From contig HG738138.1 in NCBI GenBank assembly GCA_000499405.2, positions 23,589,097 to 23,653,096 of the forward strand: a stretch of 64,000 bases of DNA, in the 5' to 3' direction. The notes under the pieces were generated by a model that was not told the DNA's origin, did no database searches, and was given only the letters and a program-made list of their open reading frames with translations. A program made the translations under genes and the position numbers. Positions 11,666-24,128 of the stretch are shown here, one piece after another. The first letter of the stretch is position 1; each line of letters starts with the position of its first letter. Source of the DNA: Onchocerca volvulus (lineage: Eukaryota; Nematoda; Chromadorea; Rhabditida; Onchocercidae).

Positions 11666-14600
11666 ATGCATGCATATGGTTCGGCGTTCGGCGGCAAATT
11701 TAAATTTTCAGGCCAAAAATTCACAAAGTGGAATGGGTTTCTGTTAAGAATGACAGGAGATGATATTGGGTTGGTAAGTACCGGAAGATTTTAGCGGGAT
11801 CATGGAATTTATTCCTTTTTTAATTTAATTTTGCTTTCAAATCAAAGTATTGTTTTGAATTAATGCTCATAACGCATTGCTTAAGCATTTACTGGTTAGA
11901 AGATGTACGTTGTTTACCACATTAGTTGTAAAAATAAGTTTCGAAATATGGCATGTCATTTTACAGTATGAAACATGGTATGTTTTTTTGCAGTGTATTA
12001 TTTAACAATGCCATCCTTTTGTATAGTTGAGATGAAAAACTGTATAATCGAGATAAAAAATCGTTAGAAGTATATTACATATTGATTCTAGTCCTTATTC
12101 GTTATTTATGCTTAATATTCAAGCTTTAGCTTGCTATAATATGTTCACTTACGTCCTAGATTCTCGGAATTATAAGATAATATACCTGAATGGTAGTATT
12201 CGGTTTGTTTATATTCTATTATCGTGGATTATTTATGATTACGTGATTATGAATTACCAAATGAAGTGGATTGTTTTCTATGCATAGAATGCAAATAATG
12301 AAAGGAATTAAATGACGATTTAAAGAAGAAAATACTAATTTGCTGTTTACGAATATCTGAATTATTTTCTACAAACAATTTTGTAACAAATTTTTTAACT
12401 TTCAAAATATGTTTTCTTTTAGAAAAAATCTGTCATTCATTTATTTTTAGCTTCACGAGCTCCAGGCAAGCGACAGATTAAACCAAATGCTAATATCTTG
12501 CTTGATGCCATTCCACTTACCGATAGTGACGAAGATGACGATTTTATTGGTTAGTTATGGGACTTCGAAATTTATTTTATAGTTGTGCATTCTTATCTGC
12601 CAAATATATCTTTTGTGCCTAAATTTTGTTGCATCCTTTCTATCTACTTTTTAGGCTTTTGTATGTTAAAACTTTAACCTCAACTCTTAAAATGAAATTA
12701 AACCTAATTAGGGCTTTAAAATTTCTCTATTAAATAATTATAGAATTTGGAGTTTTATCTAAATCTTTAAAAGTTTTTTTTCTCCATGATAGCTGGAAGG
12801 ACGGGCGATGAGTTGTCATCTAATTCGGATTTGTCAAGCAATGATGGTGATGAAGAAAAAAATGAAAATGGCAGTGATGCGCAAACTTCAGATTTGAGTG
12901 AGTCAGACTCCGGATCTGAAAAACGCCTGAATGAGGTTTTTTATTCTCTTTTTTGTCATATCAAAGTTTTTCTTATATTCAATTTCCACTGACTTCAAAA
13001 CCTTCTTTCTCGAATCATCAACGGAACATCTGTTTTGCAGGATATGAAATTAGAATTCGATATTATAGGTGCGAATGGCTATAATATTCAACCAGTAATT
13101 TTTTTTTCTTTTGTTTTCAATTTGAAGCAATTCCCATATTTTTAGCAATTTCTGTTTTCCTTGATTTAGGTTTTTTTAGCTACTTTGGATATTTTTTATT
13201 TGTTTTGCACACAAAAGTAATCCGCTTTTAGCCCGATAAAATATGCTTTTGAGTTGAACCATTCATTAGCTGAGTTATATTATCTTTTTCAGTCTGAAGT
13301 ATTCCTGTAACAATTTTGTGGAAGTAAAAATCATGTAGAGGGCAGGACAGAAGGCATATTCTGACATATTATGAGAATATTTATCAATGATGAAAATTTC
13401 ATTTCTTGCTTGGACATGAATTTTTTTTAGCAAAAGAATGCAAAAATTATAAATTTAAGTCTATTTGTTTCTTAGGGTCAGTTGATCTGTACATTGTGTT
13501 TAAATCAGCGTGCTCTTGTGCGTAATGACGAAGTTATTCAGTGTGACAAGTAAGTTAAATTTTAAATCGATTGAGAAATGCAAAAAGTTTCCTTAGTTGA
13601 AGTTTTGATTCTAGATTCAAAATAGGTTTTTTTTTTTTTTAAAGTGAAATTCCGAACAAAGTTGATTTGCTTACTTCCCATTATTGAAATATTAATTTTT
13701 GAGGAATATGAATCAAAATTTATATGCAAATGATAAAATTATTTCTAAAAAAAAATGCGTTTCTTCTCCCAGTATTTGCGCATTTTTCCATTCGATTTTC
13801 TTTGTAGGTGTGGAGTGGCAGTACATGAAAATTGTTATATTACCGAAAATGTAGGTGATTCTGAGAGCGACGGTTCCAGTTCATCAACTGAACCGTGGTT
13901 CTGTGAGGCATGTTTGTATGGCCTCAAAGAACCGCCATATTGCGAGTTATGTCCAAATAGATTTGGTGCTTTCAAAAAAGCTGGTAATTTGCGTGAATAT
14001 TTGTTAATTTCAATGCTGTCATATTACATTACATCTTATGAATATTTTTCATACATACATATATACTAAAGATATTCACTGCTGTTTACGGATAATGATA
14101 TAGTTTGAAATATTTCAAATACTGTACACTATCCAGACATCAAGTTTACATTCAGAGCATTATAAAGACTTTCTTTTTTATTGTAAATATGAAGGAAATT
14201 ATAAAAATAAATAAACTATTCAAATAGAGATTGCTTATTAGAATTGTTCGAATACAAAGTGTTGGTTTACATTGACTGTTTCAGACATTGGTGGTGGTTG
14301 GGTGCATTTGTTATGTGCGCTATATACTCCGGGTATAACATTTGGGGATGTAGAGCGTTTGTCAGCTATTAGTTGGCAAGAACAGGATTATAAATTATTT
14401 GGGAAACGAGTATGACTTAAAACAACTTTTTTTTTTTTTTTTTTTTTTTTCAAATGAGAAACAATGTGCAAAAGATGTATTTGTAGGCTTGGGAAAAGAA
14501 GAATCGTGGGAACACGTTGTTGAGCTTTTCAATAATCTATGTTTTTTTTTTTGTGTTTTGAACATCCTTAACAGCGATAGCTTAAACTAATTAATGGATA

Positions 14601-17600
14601 TTTGAATCTGTTGAAATTTCTAATTAAACGCTAATGTTGTAGACGTCCAAAACCTTTTTGGCTTATAGTTTCAACTCGACAAAAAGGTGCACTGCTATCT
14701 TGGATATTCAGAAGAAGATATATTAGCTCTCATTCAGTAATTAATATAAAACTTTCAATTTTTTTTGAATTTAGGCTTGCATCGCATGTTCTGATCCACT
14801 ATTAGCACGTACGGGTATCGCAGTGCCATGCGATGCGGCACTATGCAAAAATCATCTCCATGTTACTTGCGCACAAAGGTAATCATATTAAAGGACGAAT
14901 TAAAGACTTCATAAGTAGAACAAGATGTAATCTGTCGAAAGCAAGATATCAATTTTAAATCTTTCAGATTAGGTTTGCTGATCGATAACACAGAGAAAAG
15001 CGTCGATTCAAACTTATCAAATAACACGACTACAAATAGTAATAAGTAATGTTTAATTTCCATTCATTTATTTCTTCATTTTGATCTATTACTATCTCAT
15101 TTCCGTTCAATTTTACTTATGATCATTAATAAAGCCTACGATACAAGAAAAAATGAAATGTTCTGTAAGTAGAAATTAAGTAATTTCAGTCTCACGACAT
15201 ATGATGTTGAAACAGTGGATCCACTTTATTTAACTTGCAAACGTCATGCTAATGAGAATTTGATGAAACAGCGAAAAGCAGTGTAAGTAATTGTAATCTG
15301 AATTCACTGAATTTTAATTGATATCTATTATATTTTATAATATTTGAAATTTTCCTTATTGAAAAGAAACAGAAACAGGAAATGTCTGGTTCTAAATAAT
15401 GTCTGAAAAAAAAAAAAAAAACACGTGATAGAATGTATTTTTCATTTCGGAACTATATGTTCCTAAATTTCCATAAAATTTGACGAATTAAATAATAATT
15501 TTAAGATGTGAATTGATGTATAAGCAGGAGGAAGCGCGAATGTTGGGAATTCGAAGACGAGTACTCAGTGAACGGGAAGAACGAAAAAGGTTAATTGTAT
15601 GAAACAGCCTTTATTGAGGTCTTGCTATATTAAATTAAATAGCAATAGTAGATTATTGCTATATTAGATTATATAGCAATATTCACATTATTAGATTATT
15701 GTGAATTTTCATTCTAGAATATCATAAGTTTTGTAGTGTGAAATTAAATTTTAATTTCAAAAGAAATTGGAACTCCGTAATTACAGGATACAAATGTTGG
15801 AAAGACACAAAAAGGCAATGAAAGATCTGGAAGGTATCACAATTGCATGGCCCGAGGTTTCTTTCAATTCTATCCCGTAGACTCTTAAAAAATTATTAGT
15901 TATTTGGCTGGTATTGTACCGCTCTTGATGTTTCACTTATAGTAAATCATAAACTAAGCTGGCGGTCAGGACAGATTGCGGGATCGAGCTACTACAAGAG
16001 ACGGTTTTTTTAAGTTCGTATTTAAATGATCTATTCATTGGAAACAATTTGAACCAAATTTTTTTTTGTAGCATGACAACAAGCGCCCGCGTTTATTTCA
16101 TACAAGTGCTCAATATCTCGAACTGTTTTCTGAAAAAGCAAAAAGTAATGGAATAAGTCGACAGAAATTTCTAGAAAATTTTATCAAAATTGACGGCGCC
16201 CAATTACCATATCTTCCTCCTGGTTTTTCGAGTGAATTTATTGAGTTAGTTGGTTTTTTGATTAGAAATTCATAAATTACGTCTTTGAACTTTAAATTTC
16301 AATTTTTCTTTGTTTTATAACAAACAGATCTTTGAATTGCCAAACATACAGTACTCTTCTGAATTAATTAGGATTGGTACTCTTTTTTCCTCGAGTTTTC
16401 TTTTATTTTTTCTTTTTTCAATCATTTGCATCAAAGTTTCAACATTTTTTAAAGATATTTCAATCATCGTAAGAACGTTATCCCGAAAGAAACAGAGAAA
16501 TTAGAAAAACTGAGACGGGAAAATGAAAAATTACGAGCTGAACAGAAAAAGCTGCAAGAATTATTGCAGGTAATTTGATTATGCTATTTTGTTAGCTTAT
16601 CAGTGACTGCAGACAGTCTCGAACTTATTTTTATTTTTATTCTCATATTAACTTTTATTTTTGATCACAGCGTTTATTGCATTTCAAATACAGATTTCTT
16701 TTTATTGAAACAAGAACAAATTTGTCGCTAAAGTATGGTCGATTATTTCAAATATCCTTTGATTTTTCATCAGTCCTTTTATGCTTCGTCGATTGTTGAT
16801 TTTCAGAATCCCGCAGTTATGTTTTTTGATGATTCAAAGGTACTACAAGAATGGTATGAAACGTTGCATGCTTTGGGATTACGAAAGCTTGGAAAGCCAT
16901 CACCGCCAAGTGAAAATAAAGCGAAGTATTGGTTTAAGTTATTTCACGGAATTGAATTTGTAAACTTGTACTTAATAGAACTAAAGTTTAAAGCATGTTC
17001 ATAATTATTCAGCTTCATCATTGGTTGTTGCAATCATTTTTTCGGAGAAATAGAATTAAGTAAGTCAAATAGATGTAATAACCTCAATAAATGGAGGGAT
17101 TTTTTTCATACTGGAATTCAAGGAGTGAAGAATTTTTTATATAAATCTTGTGATTTTTGTCGTAGAGTATGCGTTTAATTTTTACAGGAAAAACTTATCG
17201 AGAAAATCTCAAAGCTTTGTAGCTGCAAAAAGTCCTTCCACCAGTAAGGCCTCGACATCAGCAAAAGTGCTGGCAAGAAAAAAAGACTCATTAGACAGTG
17301 TTGCTATTGAGGGAATCGATCTAAAGATAAACTTCTGCGATGAATGCAAAAAGGTCTGCATAATTTTTATCAAATATACAACAGCAATAAAATATTCGGT
17401 TTTAATCAAAATATATGTTCTGATGAAACGATGCTGAATCGGACAAAATCTATCATTTGATCTCGTCCATCAGCAATATCGACTAATATTTAATAAAGAG
17501 TAGTATAGTTCAATGTGCTAAAACTCATTTTGTATTTCATTTAATGCCGTGAAGTCGAGAGATTTGGAAAGTTGACTGGTAGAACATTCATTCACTGAAA

Positions 17601-18654
17601 AATTGGAACTCTCGAAGCGCAGTACATGATTTTAAAGAAATAATGATTCCTTCCAGACGACTGAGCAACACTTAATGACTCAATGTGATAATTGCCAAAA
17701 ATATTATCATTTGGCATGTCTGGAACCACCTTTGCTGAAAATGCCGAAGAAGACAAGTACTCAGGGATGGATGTGTTCGCTGTGTTGTGATATAAGCAGT
17801 GACAGCGATGCCGAAATGGTGAGAGAAATTTGAAATGTATATCGGGAATTGGTCCTAAGAAAAAAATTCTGGAAAACGGACGTATTCAAAATTTAATCCA
17901 GTTTAGATTTACTGGAAACGCTATCTTATGCAAATTTATTCAGGAAAATATCCATCTTTTATGCTATTGCCTAAATTTCATTTTGTTTGTGTTTTAGATA
18001 TTAGTATTTAAGTATTAATTTTTATTTTGTTCGCAAGTGACGAGTTTTAGAGAAAACTGTTCCTCCGTAATTTTATTTTATAAACTTCTTCGGAACATTG
18101 GCTTCGCAAGTGAAGGATTCTAGAGAAACTGTTTTAAATAATTGTGTTCAACACTTTGAAGGCAAAAGTTTCGTGTGGTGGTCCAAGAAAATTGCGGGAT
18201 CGATCTTTGGCTTCCAAAAAGCGAGAAGAAGTGGAAAAAGTAAGGAATTAATATTATATTTATAAAACGATCTTTTTTCTTGCTGTATTAACGTGCATCA
18301 TTCATCATTTTGAAGGCCGAATGCCAAGCAGTCAAAACAACAATATTTTCTGCGAAGTTTACAGGAAACCTTGACAAATGTTTGAATAAGGCCATCCCAT
18401 CCGTTAGTTTTTCAATTATTTTCCAACTTATATTTATTAGAATATTTCGATTAATTTTCCTTACATTTCATGTACATGATAATTTTTATTGAACTTGCGA
18501 AAAGTATAACAGTTTTTATATATGTTGTGAAGAAAAAGGAAGATTATTTCTGTTTATTCAGACAGCGCGTCTTTGATGGAGTGTAAAAAAATATACTGCA
18601 TCATTAAAAATAAGATACCATTATAGATGAGCTTCATAACGGATTGTTTATCTT

Positions 18655-18688
<34 letters not shown>

Positions 18689-18689
18689 G

Positions 18690-18728
<39 letters not shown>

Positions 18729-19280
18729 TTCGGCTTGAATGCAACCGAATTAATAAACTTTTTAGATCTGTGAGATCCTGTTTTAATATTTTCCATTTTT
18801 CGAGAATTTCATGACAATTTCAGACCTCAACAAATGAAATAAAGAAAAATACCAGTTCTAACCCTGCAAATCATTCGACTCCAACAGCTGTTCCTCGTAA
18901 ACGACGCATTTCAGATCGTTCGAAGAGAAATTCATTTGGAGATTTTAACGGGATTCATCAGCATAATAATTCAGTTGGTTTTCATCAATACTTTACAAAA
19001 AGGGGTACATTCAACTCTTTTGATAAAATTAATTTTCATTCACCAATCAGTATCTAAAAATTAGATAAAGAGTGAAAAAACCGCAATTTTTAGGTACTTT
19101 ACTTCTGTTGTATAACATCTAATGCTCTATTTTTAGGTAGCAAAAAGAATTCCTAGCTTGTCACCAGTGCCTCAAATGCCAAAACAGAATCGCCGTCGCA
19201 CTATGGATTCATTGCCTCGTGCATTGCTTGAGTTCAGATCAAATGAAACTGCTCATTTAAATGAGGTTGCTCAAAGCTAA
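11666..19280 (+). CDS. PHF14: PHF14-type PHD-finger chromatin protein
   Basis: About 21 exons: 11666-11773, 12423-12549, 12793-12935, 13041-13094, 13476-13549, 13808-13983, 14285-14409, 14775-14878, 14968-15045, 15190-15282, 15506-15589, 15787-15856, 16072-16244, 16455-16569, 16807-16937, 17188-17353, 17657-17818, 18162-18239, 18316-18402, 18824-18973, 19137-19280. All phases agree and give about 813 residues. An acidic N-terminus (TDSDEDDDF, serine-rich) leads to a PHD finger (ICTLC, CGVAVHENCY, WFCEAC). A zinc knuckle (CELCPN) and an extended PHD (GWVHLLCALYTPG, CIACSD) follow, forming the PZP module of PHF14, which binds unmodified histone H3. Then come a charged coiled coil (residues about 470-510) and a further PHD (CDECKK at 602-607, CDNCQKYYHLACLEPP, WMCSLC), and a basic tail (PRKRR). 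It should act in the nucleus. Vertebrate PHF14 has one more C-terminal PHD, not seen here. The first exon and exon 18316-18402 are the least certain; acceptor 12451 is an alternative to 12423. Confidence 0.88.
15622..15706. repeat. Cluster of three small palindromes in an intron
   Basis: Three adjacent inverted repeats: 15622-15645 (arms TTGCTAT/ATAGCAA), 15655-15680 (arms ATTGCTATAT/ATATAGCAAT, 6-nt loop) and 15681-15706 (arms ATTCACA/TGTGAAT). The first two are diverged copies of each other. Confidence 0.7.
18658..18726 (+). repeat. Double poly-T tract in a PHF14-like intron
   Basis: Runs of 27 T (18658-18684) and 35 T (18692-18726) separated by AAAGGGG. They lie between exons 18316-18402 and 18824-18973. 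Confidence 0.9.
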
Positions 19281-20952
19281 ACTGAAAAGATACTCGCCAC
19301 ACTGAAATTTTGTAGAAGAATTGTGATTTCTTAGCTTATTAAATTTTATTAACAAAAATTGTATAAGAGATGAAATTTTTTTTTCCTGTTTTTTTTTTTT
19401 TTTTTTTTGTTTTCTAATTGTATTTCAAAACAATTTGTTCTTTTATCAGATTTGTCCTTTTTTTTGTCGTTTCTTTTGATTGGATTTTCCGCAAATTTCG
19501 TTCATGGTATTTTTTGAAACTAATTGTTCTCAACTTTTCGTGTGTACTTTCTGACATACCTCGGGAGTAATGTTTTCTGTTCAAGATTTGTTGTTATGTA
19601 ATTTTGGAGGTTAAGGATAGATGTTGAGTTTAACTAATTAAAATTTAAAATTATCGTTATCACGAAGATTATGCCACAAAAAATACATTTATCACTGTAT
19701 ATTTCGTAGCATAATCTTCATTTTTTCTTTTTTTTTTTCTTTTTTAATCTAGAAATGATGTGATACAATGTATTTAATATTTAGACGACATTGGAAAATA
19801 TTTGCTCAACAATACGAAATATTTGCTGTATAACTATTCTTTATCCAAAATATCTTTTTACTAACAAAAAAATTTTTACTACAAATTACAAATTCTGTAA
19901 CAAAAGCCAAAAACATATAAGCACATAAGAAATATTTGAAAACGACACTGGTACTCGAAAATTTTGAATTCATGACTTGTAGATTTTGGAACTTCGAAAC
20001 ATCGAGTCGTTGGGTGTACAGCTTTACCGCAGGGGCCAGTTCTTTATTTCTGCAATATTTCATCGCATATCTGAGTCTTACTGGGATTTCCAGCTTCTTC
20101 TCAAATTCTGTTTGTCCTCTCTAGTCTTTCGATTTTTTCGCTTCATTAAACTTATGATTTGCTCTATTAGCCTTGCCGGTGAATAGAATAAGATAAAACT
20201 CCGAGAAATAAGTTGCAAGAATAGTTTACAGTCCAACGAGTAGATATGACATAGTCTTACAATAAGTGGTGAATAGAATTTTGTCAGCAGTATAAAATAG
20301 CCAGTTTTACCAAAAGTCACCAGATTTTCATTCCTTTGAAGCTTATCTTGTTTCGCTAATCTCCATCGACTTGGATAATAATTTTTTTTCGAATTTTCAG
20401 TGAAGGAGAAAGAAATATATTAAGATTTGTTTTCTGTGATGAATAAAGAGTTGTTTTATTAAGAAGTGGAATTTCCTGACTATGTACGTTAAAACGCCTG
20501 TAGTAATTAAACGAGTTTTCTGAAAAGGACGTTTCGAGATTGTTGGGATCTCACACGGACTGATTTATAGTTGGATATAGAGGTAAGGAAACTTTTCTTT
20601 TTAGTCCAATTCATTTATTTTAGGTCAAGGCTAAGAGGTTTTTTTGATCTATTATTACCATTAATTCATTGAAACATTGAGTATTTGGATTTCAGCTAAC
20701 AGATCCCGGAGTTGTCATTTGAGAATGTATTTTTATTAAGTTTAATTGCTGAAAGACCATCAGCAGATGAATTTGGACGCCCCATTATTGCTTACAAAAA
20801 AAATTAAAAAAAAAGGAATCAGGAATTGATTTTTGGGGAAGAATTCGCTGAAAAGCTAATTTCTCACCTAGGATCCATTTCAATCAATTTTTCCATTTCC
20901 CTTGTTCTGAAATTATCTGCGATATTGAATAATTAAAATTATTGTATGTTAG
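19281..20952. other. Spacer between the PHF14-like and SDHAF3 genes
   Basis: The PHF14-like 3' UTR begins here. A segment near 19970-20120 has higher G+C and an open minus-strand frame (listed separately). No other gene was seen. Confidence 0.5.
19970..20120 (-). other. Exon-like segment, unidentified
   Basis: The minus-strand frame starting after a CTAG acceptor at 20121 reads a charged, helical sequence that includes EKKLEIPVRLRY, MKYCRNKEL and KLYTQRLDV. G+C is clearly above that of the flanks. No family was recognised, and no flanking exon or certain donor was found. It may be a lone exon, a decayed gene piece or antisense chance; the opposite strand is also open. Confidence 0.25.
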
Positions 20953-22287
20953 ATGTCGAAATTGAGAGATACGACATTGAAGGCAACAAAGGCGCTCGCA
21001 GATACGGACCGTTTTCCCCTAATATTATACAAGCGAATCCTAAGGTTGATTAGTTTAAATTGTTTATTGTATGTGTGTAGATGTGTAAGTATTTCCATAT
21101 TACAATAATCATTTAGTGCTAATTGCGAATTCAAACACGATAGTAACGAAACTTCTTGAAAGAAATTTATTCATTTCATCGTGCTATTTCTTTTTTAATT
21201 TATCCATTTTGGTCATCACTGGCTTTTTTGTGATTTCTGTTTCTTGTCAGTAAGTTGCTCATTAATGATTTCCTCAGATCATTCAGTTTGCGTTTACTAG
21301 TGGCGGTCTAGTCTAGATTGGGTATCTTTTAACTGTGGTGCTTTAATTTTCTTTGCAACCGAAATTCAAGGGAATATTTCCACCGGAGAAGTTAAATCTA
21401 CATTAATTTTGAATCCTTCTGAAATTCCATTTCTCCGGTTACTGATAATTATTCAACATACATATTTCATTACCGCTAATATTTTACTCTCATTTTCTTT
21501 TATTGTCTTTCATTATAGTTAATTTTGCATTTCAGCTTTATGAATCAAGCTAGCTGACTCTAAAACTTTATGCTAATTGATTCCAAAACATCCGCTTCGT
21601 AATTTGAGATTTAGGAGGAGTACAGTTCCACTATTTTAATAAAAGAAACTTAATCCTTTTATTTCAAGATTACATTATGGCCTGCCGAAAGAAATGCGCA
21701 TAATTGGTGATCTGTACATAAAAGATGAGTTCCGAAGACATAAAAATGTTTCATCTGAACAAGCTTTGATATTTCTGAAGGAATGGAAGGTGAATATATT
21801 ATATGATATGATTAACACATTTTATTAAACACTTATATGCTTATCCGATAAATTAATTGGATGATATAATTTTTTCCTACCCATTACTATTTCAAAATCG
21901 AAATGAGATACTTTCTCTACATAGTGAGATTGTTAGAAATTTAATTCATAAATGGAGTGGAAAATGAATTCAGTAAATGGATCAAGTATTCATGTATTTA
22001 AACTTTAGATAATCTACTTATTAATGTTGTAACAAGTTTAGATAGTTAAAATAGTGTTATATGATAGAATAACAAAAATGAATATTGATATTTTTTTTAT
22101 TCAGGAATATTGTACAGTCTTATCAAAACAACTGTCTAGTCGTGGTATTGCAAAAAAGATCTTAGGCGTCAATTTGAATTCCACATTATTGGACAGTTTG
22201 CAAGACGATCAACTTTGGCAATTATATAAGTTGAAACTGGAAGCAGAAAAACATAAAAATGATAACAGTAGTAAATCCGATTGTTAA
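20953..22287 (+). CDS. SDHAF3: Succinate dehydrogenase assembly factor 3 (ACN9), mitochondrial
   Basis: Three exons, 20953-21044, 21669-21789 and 22105-22287, with agreeing phases, encode 131 residues, near the family's usual 120-130. The ACN9 signature is clear: an N-terminal LYKRILR helix and a YGLPKEMR loop, then the hallmark GDLYIKDEFRRHK with the LYR-like features of the family, FLKEWKEYC and a C-terminal helix DDQLWQLYKLKLEAEK. SDHAF3 is a matrix protein that protects the iron-sulfur subunit of complex II during assembly. The basic N-terminus (MSKLRDTTLKATKAL) fits mitochondrial import. The gene lies 1.7 kb downstream of the PHF14-like gene on the same strand, too far for a tight operon. 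The tail is unusually polar (HKNDNSSKSDC). Confidence 0.93.
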
Positions 22288-24128
22288 TAATAGAAACTCT
22301 TATTGTTCATAGATCCTTGTAAAATATGAATGTGCTGTTGTAAATTTCAAAATTTCTTTTATGTTCATTAAAACTATCTTAGGAATGTTCATTAAACTGT
22401 CTTAGGACCTTAGGCTAACAGGAGAAAAATTCGGAATTGCTTGATAGCTTCTTAACAGGAGAAAAATTTGCAATTGCATAACAATTTGTTGAAATTAAAC
22501 GAAAATAATCGTTTTCAAAATTATAGTGAGCATTATCTAGCTAATAAATTTATTAATATTGCTATTTTCTACTCACTTATTTTAGTAAAAAAAGTGTATG
22601 CTAAGATAAGATGAAGACTTCTGCAGATAAGATATTGAGAGGTAAAATTTTGTATTTATAATATAATACTATATTATAAAGTAAATGATATCAGACAACT
22701 GTAAACAATTGATTATTATTTTGTTTAAATTAGGTATTATATCAAATGCTTGTAAATATTGTAGTGCAGACGATTTGAAGTCATTTTGCTAATATTTCTC
22801 TTTTCTCTGAATGATTCCGAGATTGACAACTTTTTTTTCCATTCTATCAACAATATTTGCAACTTTACTGTAGTCTTCTATTTAAGCTACCTCTGAATAT
22901 AATTAGTTGAGATTTTTCAATCTCTCTGGTTGATTTAGCCACTGCTTGCTCATGTAGGTCGTTCTTTTCATCTTCAATTGTCGATAAGTAAACTACTTCA
23001 ATAGCTTTGAAAGTTTTAAAGCAAATTGAACAAATTCTATTTAATTAATTGTTGCATTACAGTTTTATATCTCGCAACAAGGTAATTTATCAAATTAATT
23101 TACTGGATGTATAATTTACTGGACATGGTGGATATTTTCCTTGTATTTATAATTTATTTGCATGTTTTTCACATCTGCTAAGGATATTCAGCTAATTTCA
23201 ATTTTCTTTTCTCATTTCATTTTTCACTTATTTTTCACATAAACTCTTCCATTAGTTGAGGGAGGCCTAAATTTTTTTTTTTCTTTTAGATACATATATT
23301 ATCATCGAAAAGTTATAAGTACCAGCACTAACATTTTTAATTTCTCAACATTTTCTCGTCACCTCTCTGTTTATTCAAAATTTCAGTTTGGTTTCAAACA
23401 TTTTGGATAATTTTTTTTTGTATTGGTTTAATTATAGAATTTTTCTATTTTTAAGTCTTGTATAAGAATAGGAAAAAGTACTGCTATGTTTTCAAAAGAA
23501 CTGTCGATTTATTCTTTTTCAGTGAGGATTTATTCTTTCAACATTATTCAGAATTAATACTTGATTTTATATTTCGTAACATGTTCTATGACAACATGAG
23601 AGAAGATATTATATAATAAAACTATAAAAATAGAAAACAAAGGAATATAAACGAAAGCATATCATTGGAAAACAATCACAACAGTAAAAGTTTTGTATGA
23701 AAAAATCTGCTTAGAAATTTGTCCTTCTGCAGTCCAACATCTATCATAATCAATAAAACTTTCAACGAATGTTTAAATCTCAAAAAATGAGGGAAAATGA
23801 GTTTACTGATACACCGTTTAATTCGAAAGCATTGCTTATCTGTTCGGAAACATCTGAAAATCCAATCGTTTGATATTTACAGGTTGAAAAAATAATTGCC
23901 CATTCTAATTTTTTGAAATATTTATTTCTTTAATAAGATAGTGGAAGGAAATGGTAGAAAACAAACTGACACAAATATAAGAAACAGGTAAAAGCAAGAT
24001 TAAGTGAGAAATATAAACCTCAACCGCTTTAAGATAAAAAAGTTCATAACACAGAGGAAGATAATATGAAAAAGAGAAAACAGTAAGTGAAAGATTTCTT
24101 TAAAATACAAAAATCTCATACAGAATTA
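22288..24128. other. Spacer with short tandem duplications
   Basis: Apart from the duplications at 22361-22485 nothing was recognised. AT-rich and without plausible spliced frames. Confidence 0.5.
22361..22485 (+). repeat. Two consecutive short tandem duplications
   Basis: ATGTTCATTAAA..CTTAGGA occurs twice head to tail (22361-22384 and 22385-22407). A unit of about 35 bases containing TAACAGGAGAAAAATT follows, also twice (about 22415-22448 and 22451-22485). They lie just after the SDHAF3 stop codon, in its 3' UTR or immediate flank. Confidence 0.75.

Noticed and set aside
12423..12450. 28 extra bases at the start of the second PHF14-like exon
   Set aside because: Kept in the model because phase agrees with the first exon, but the better acceptor at 12450 would drop them and need another first exon; not resolved.
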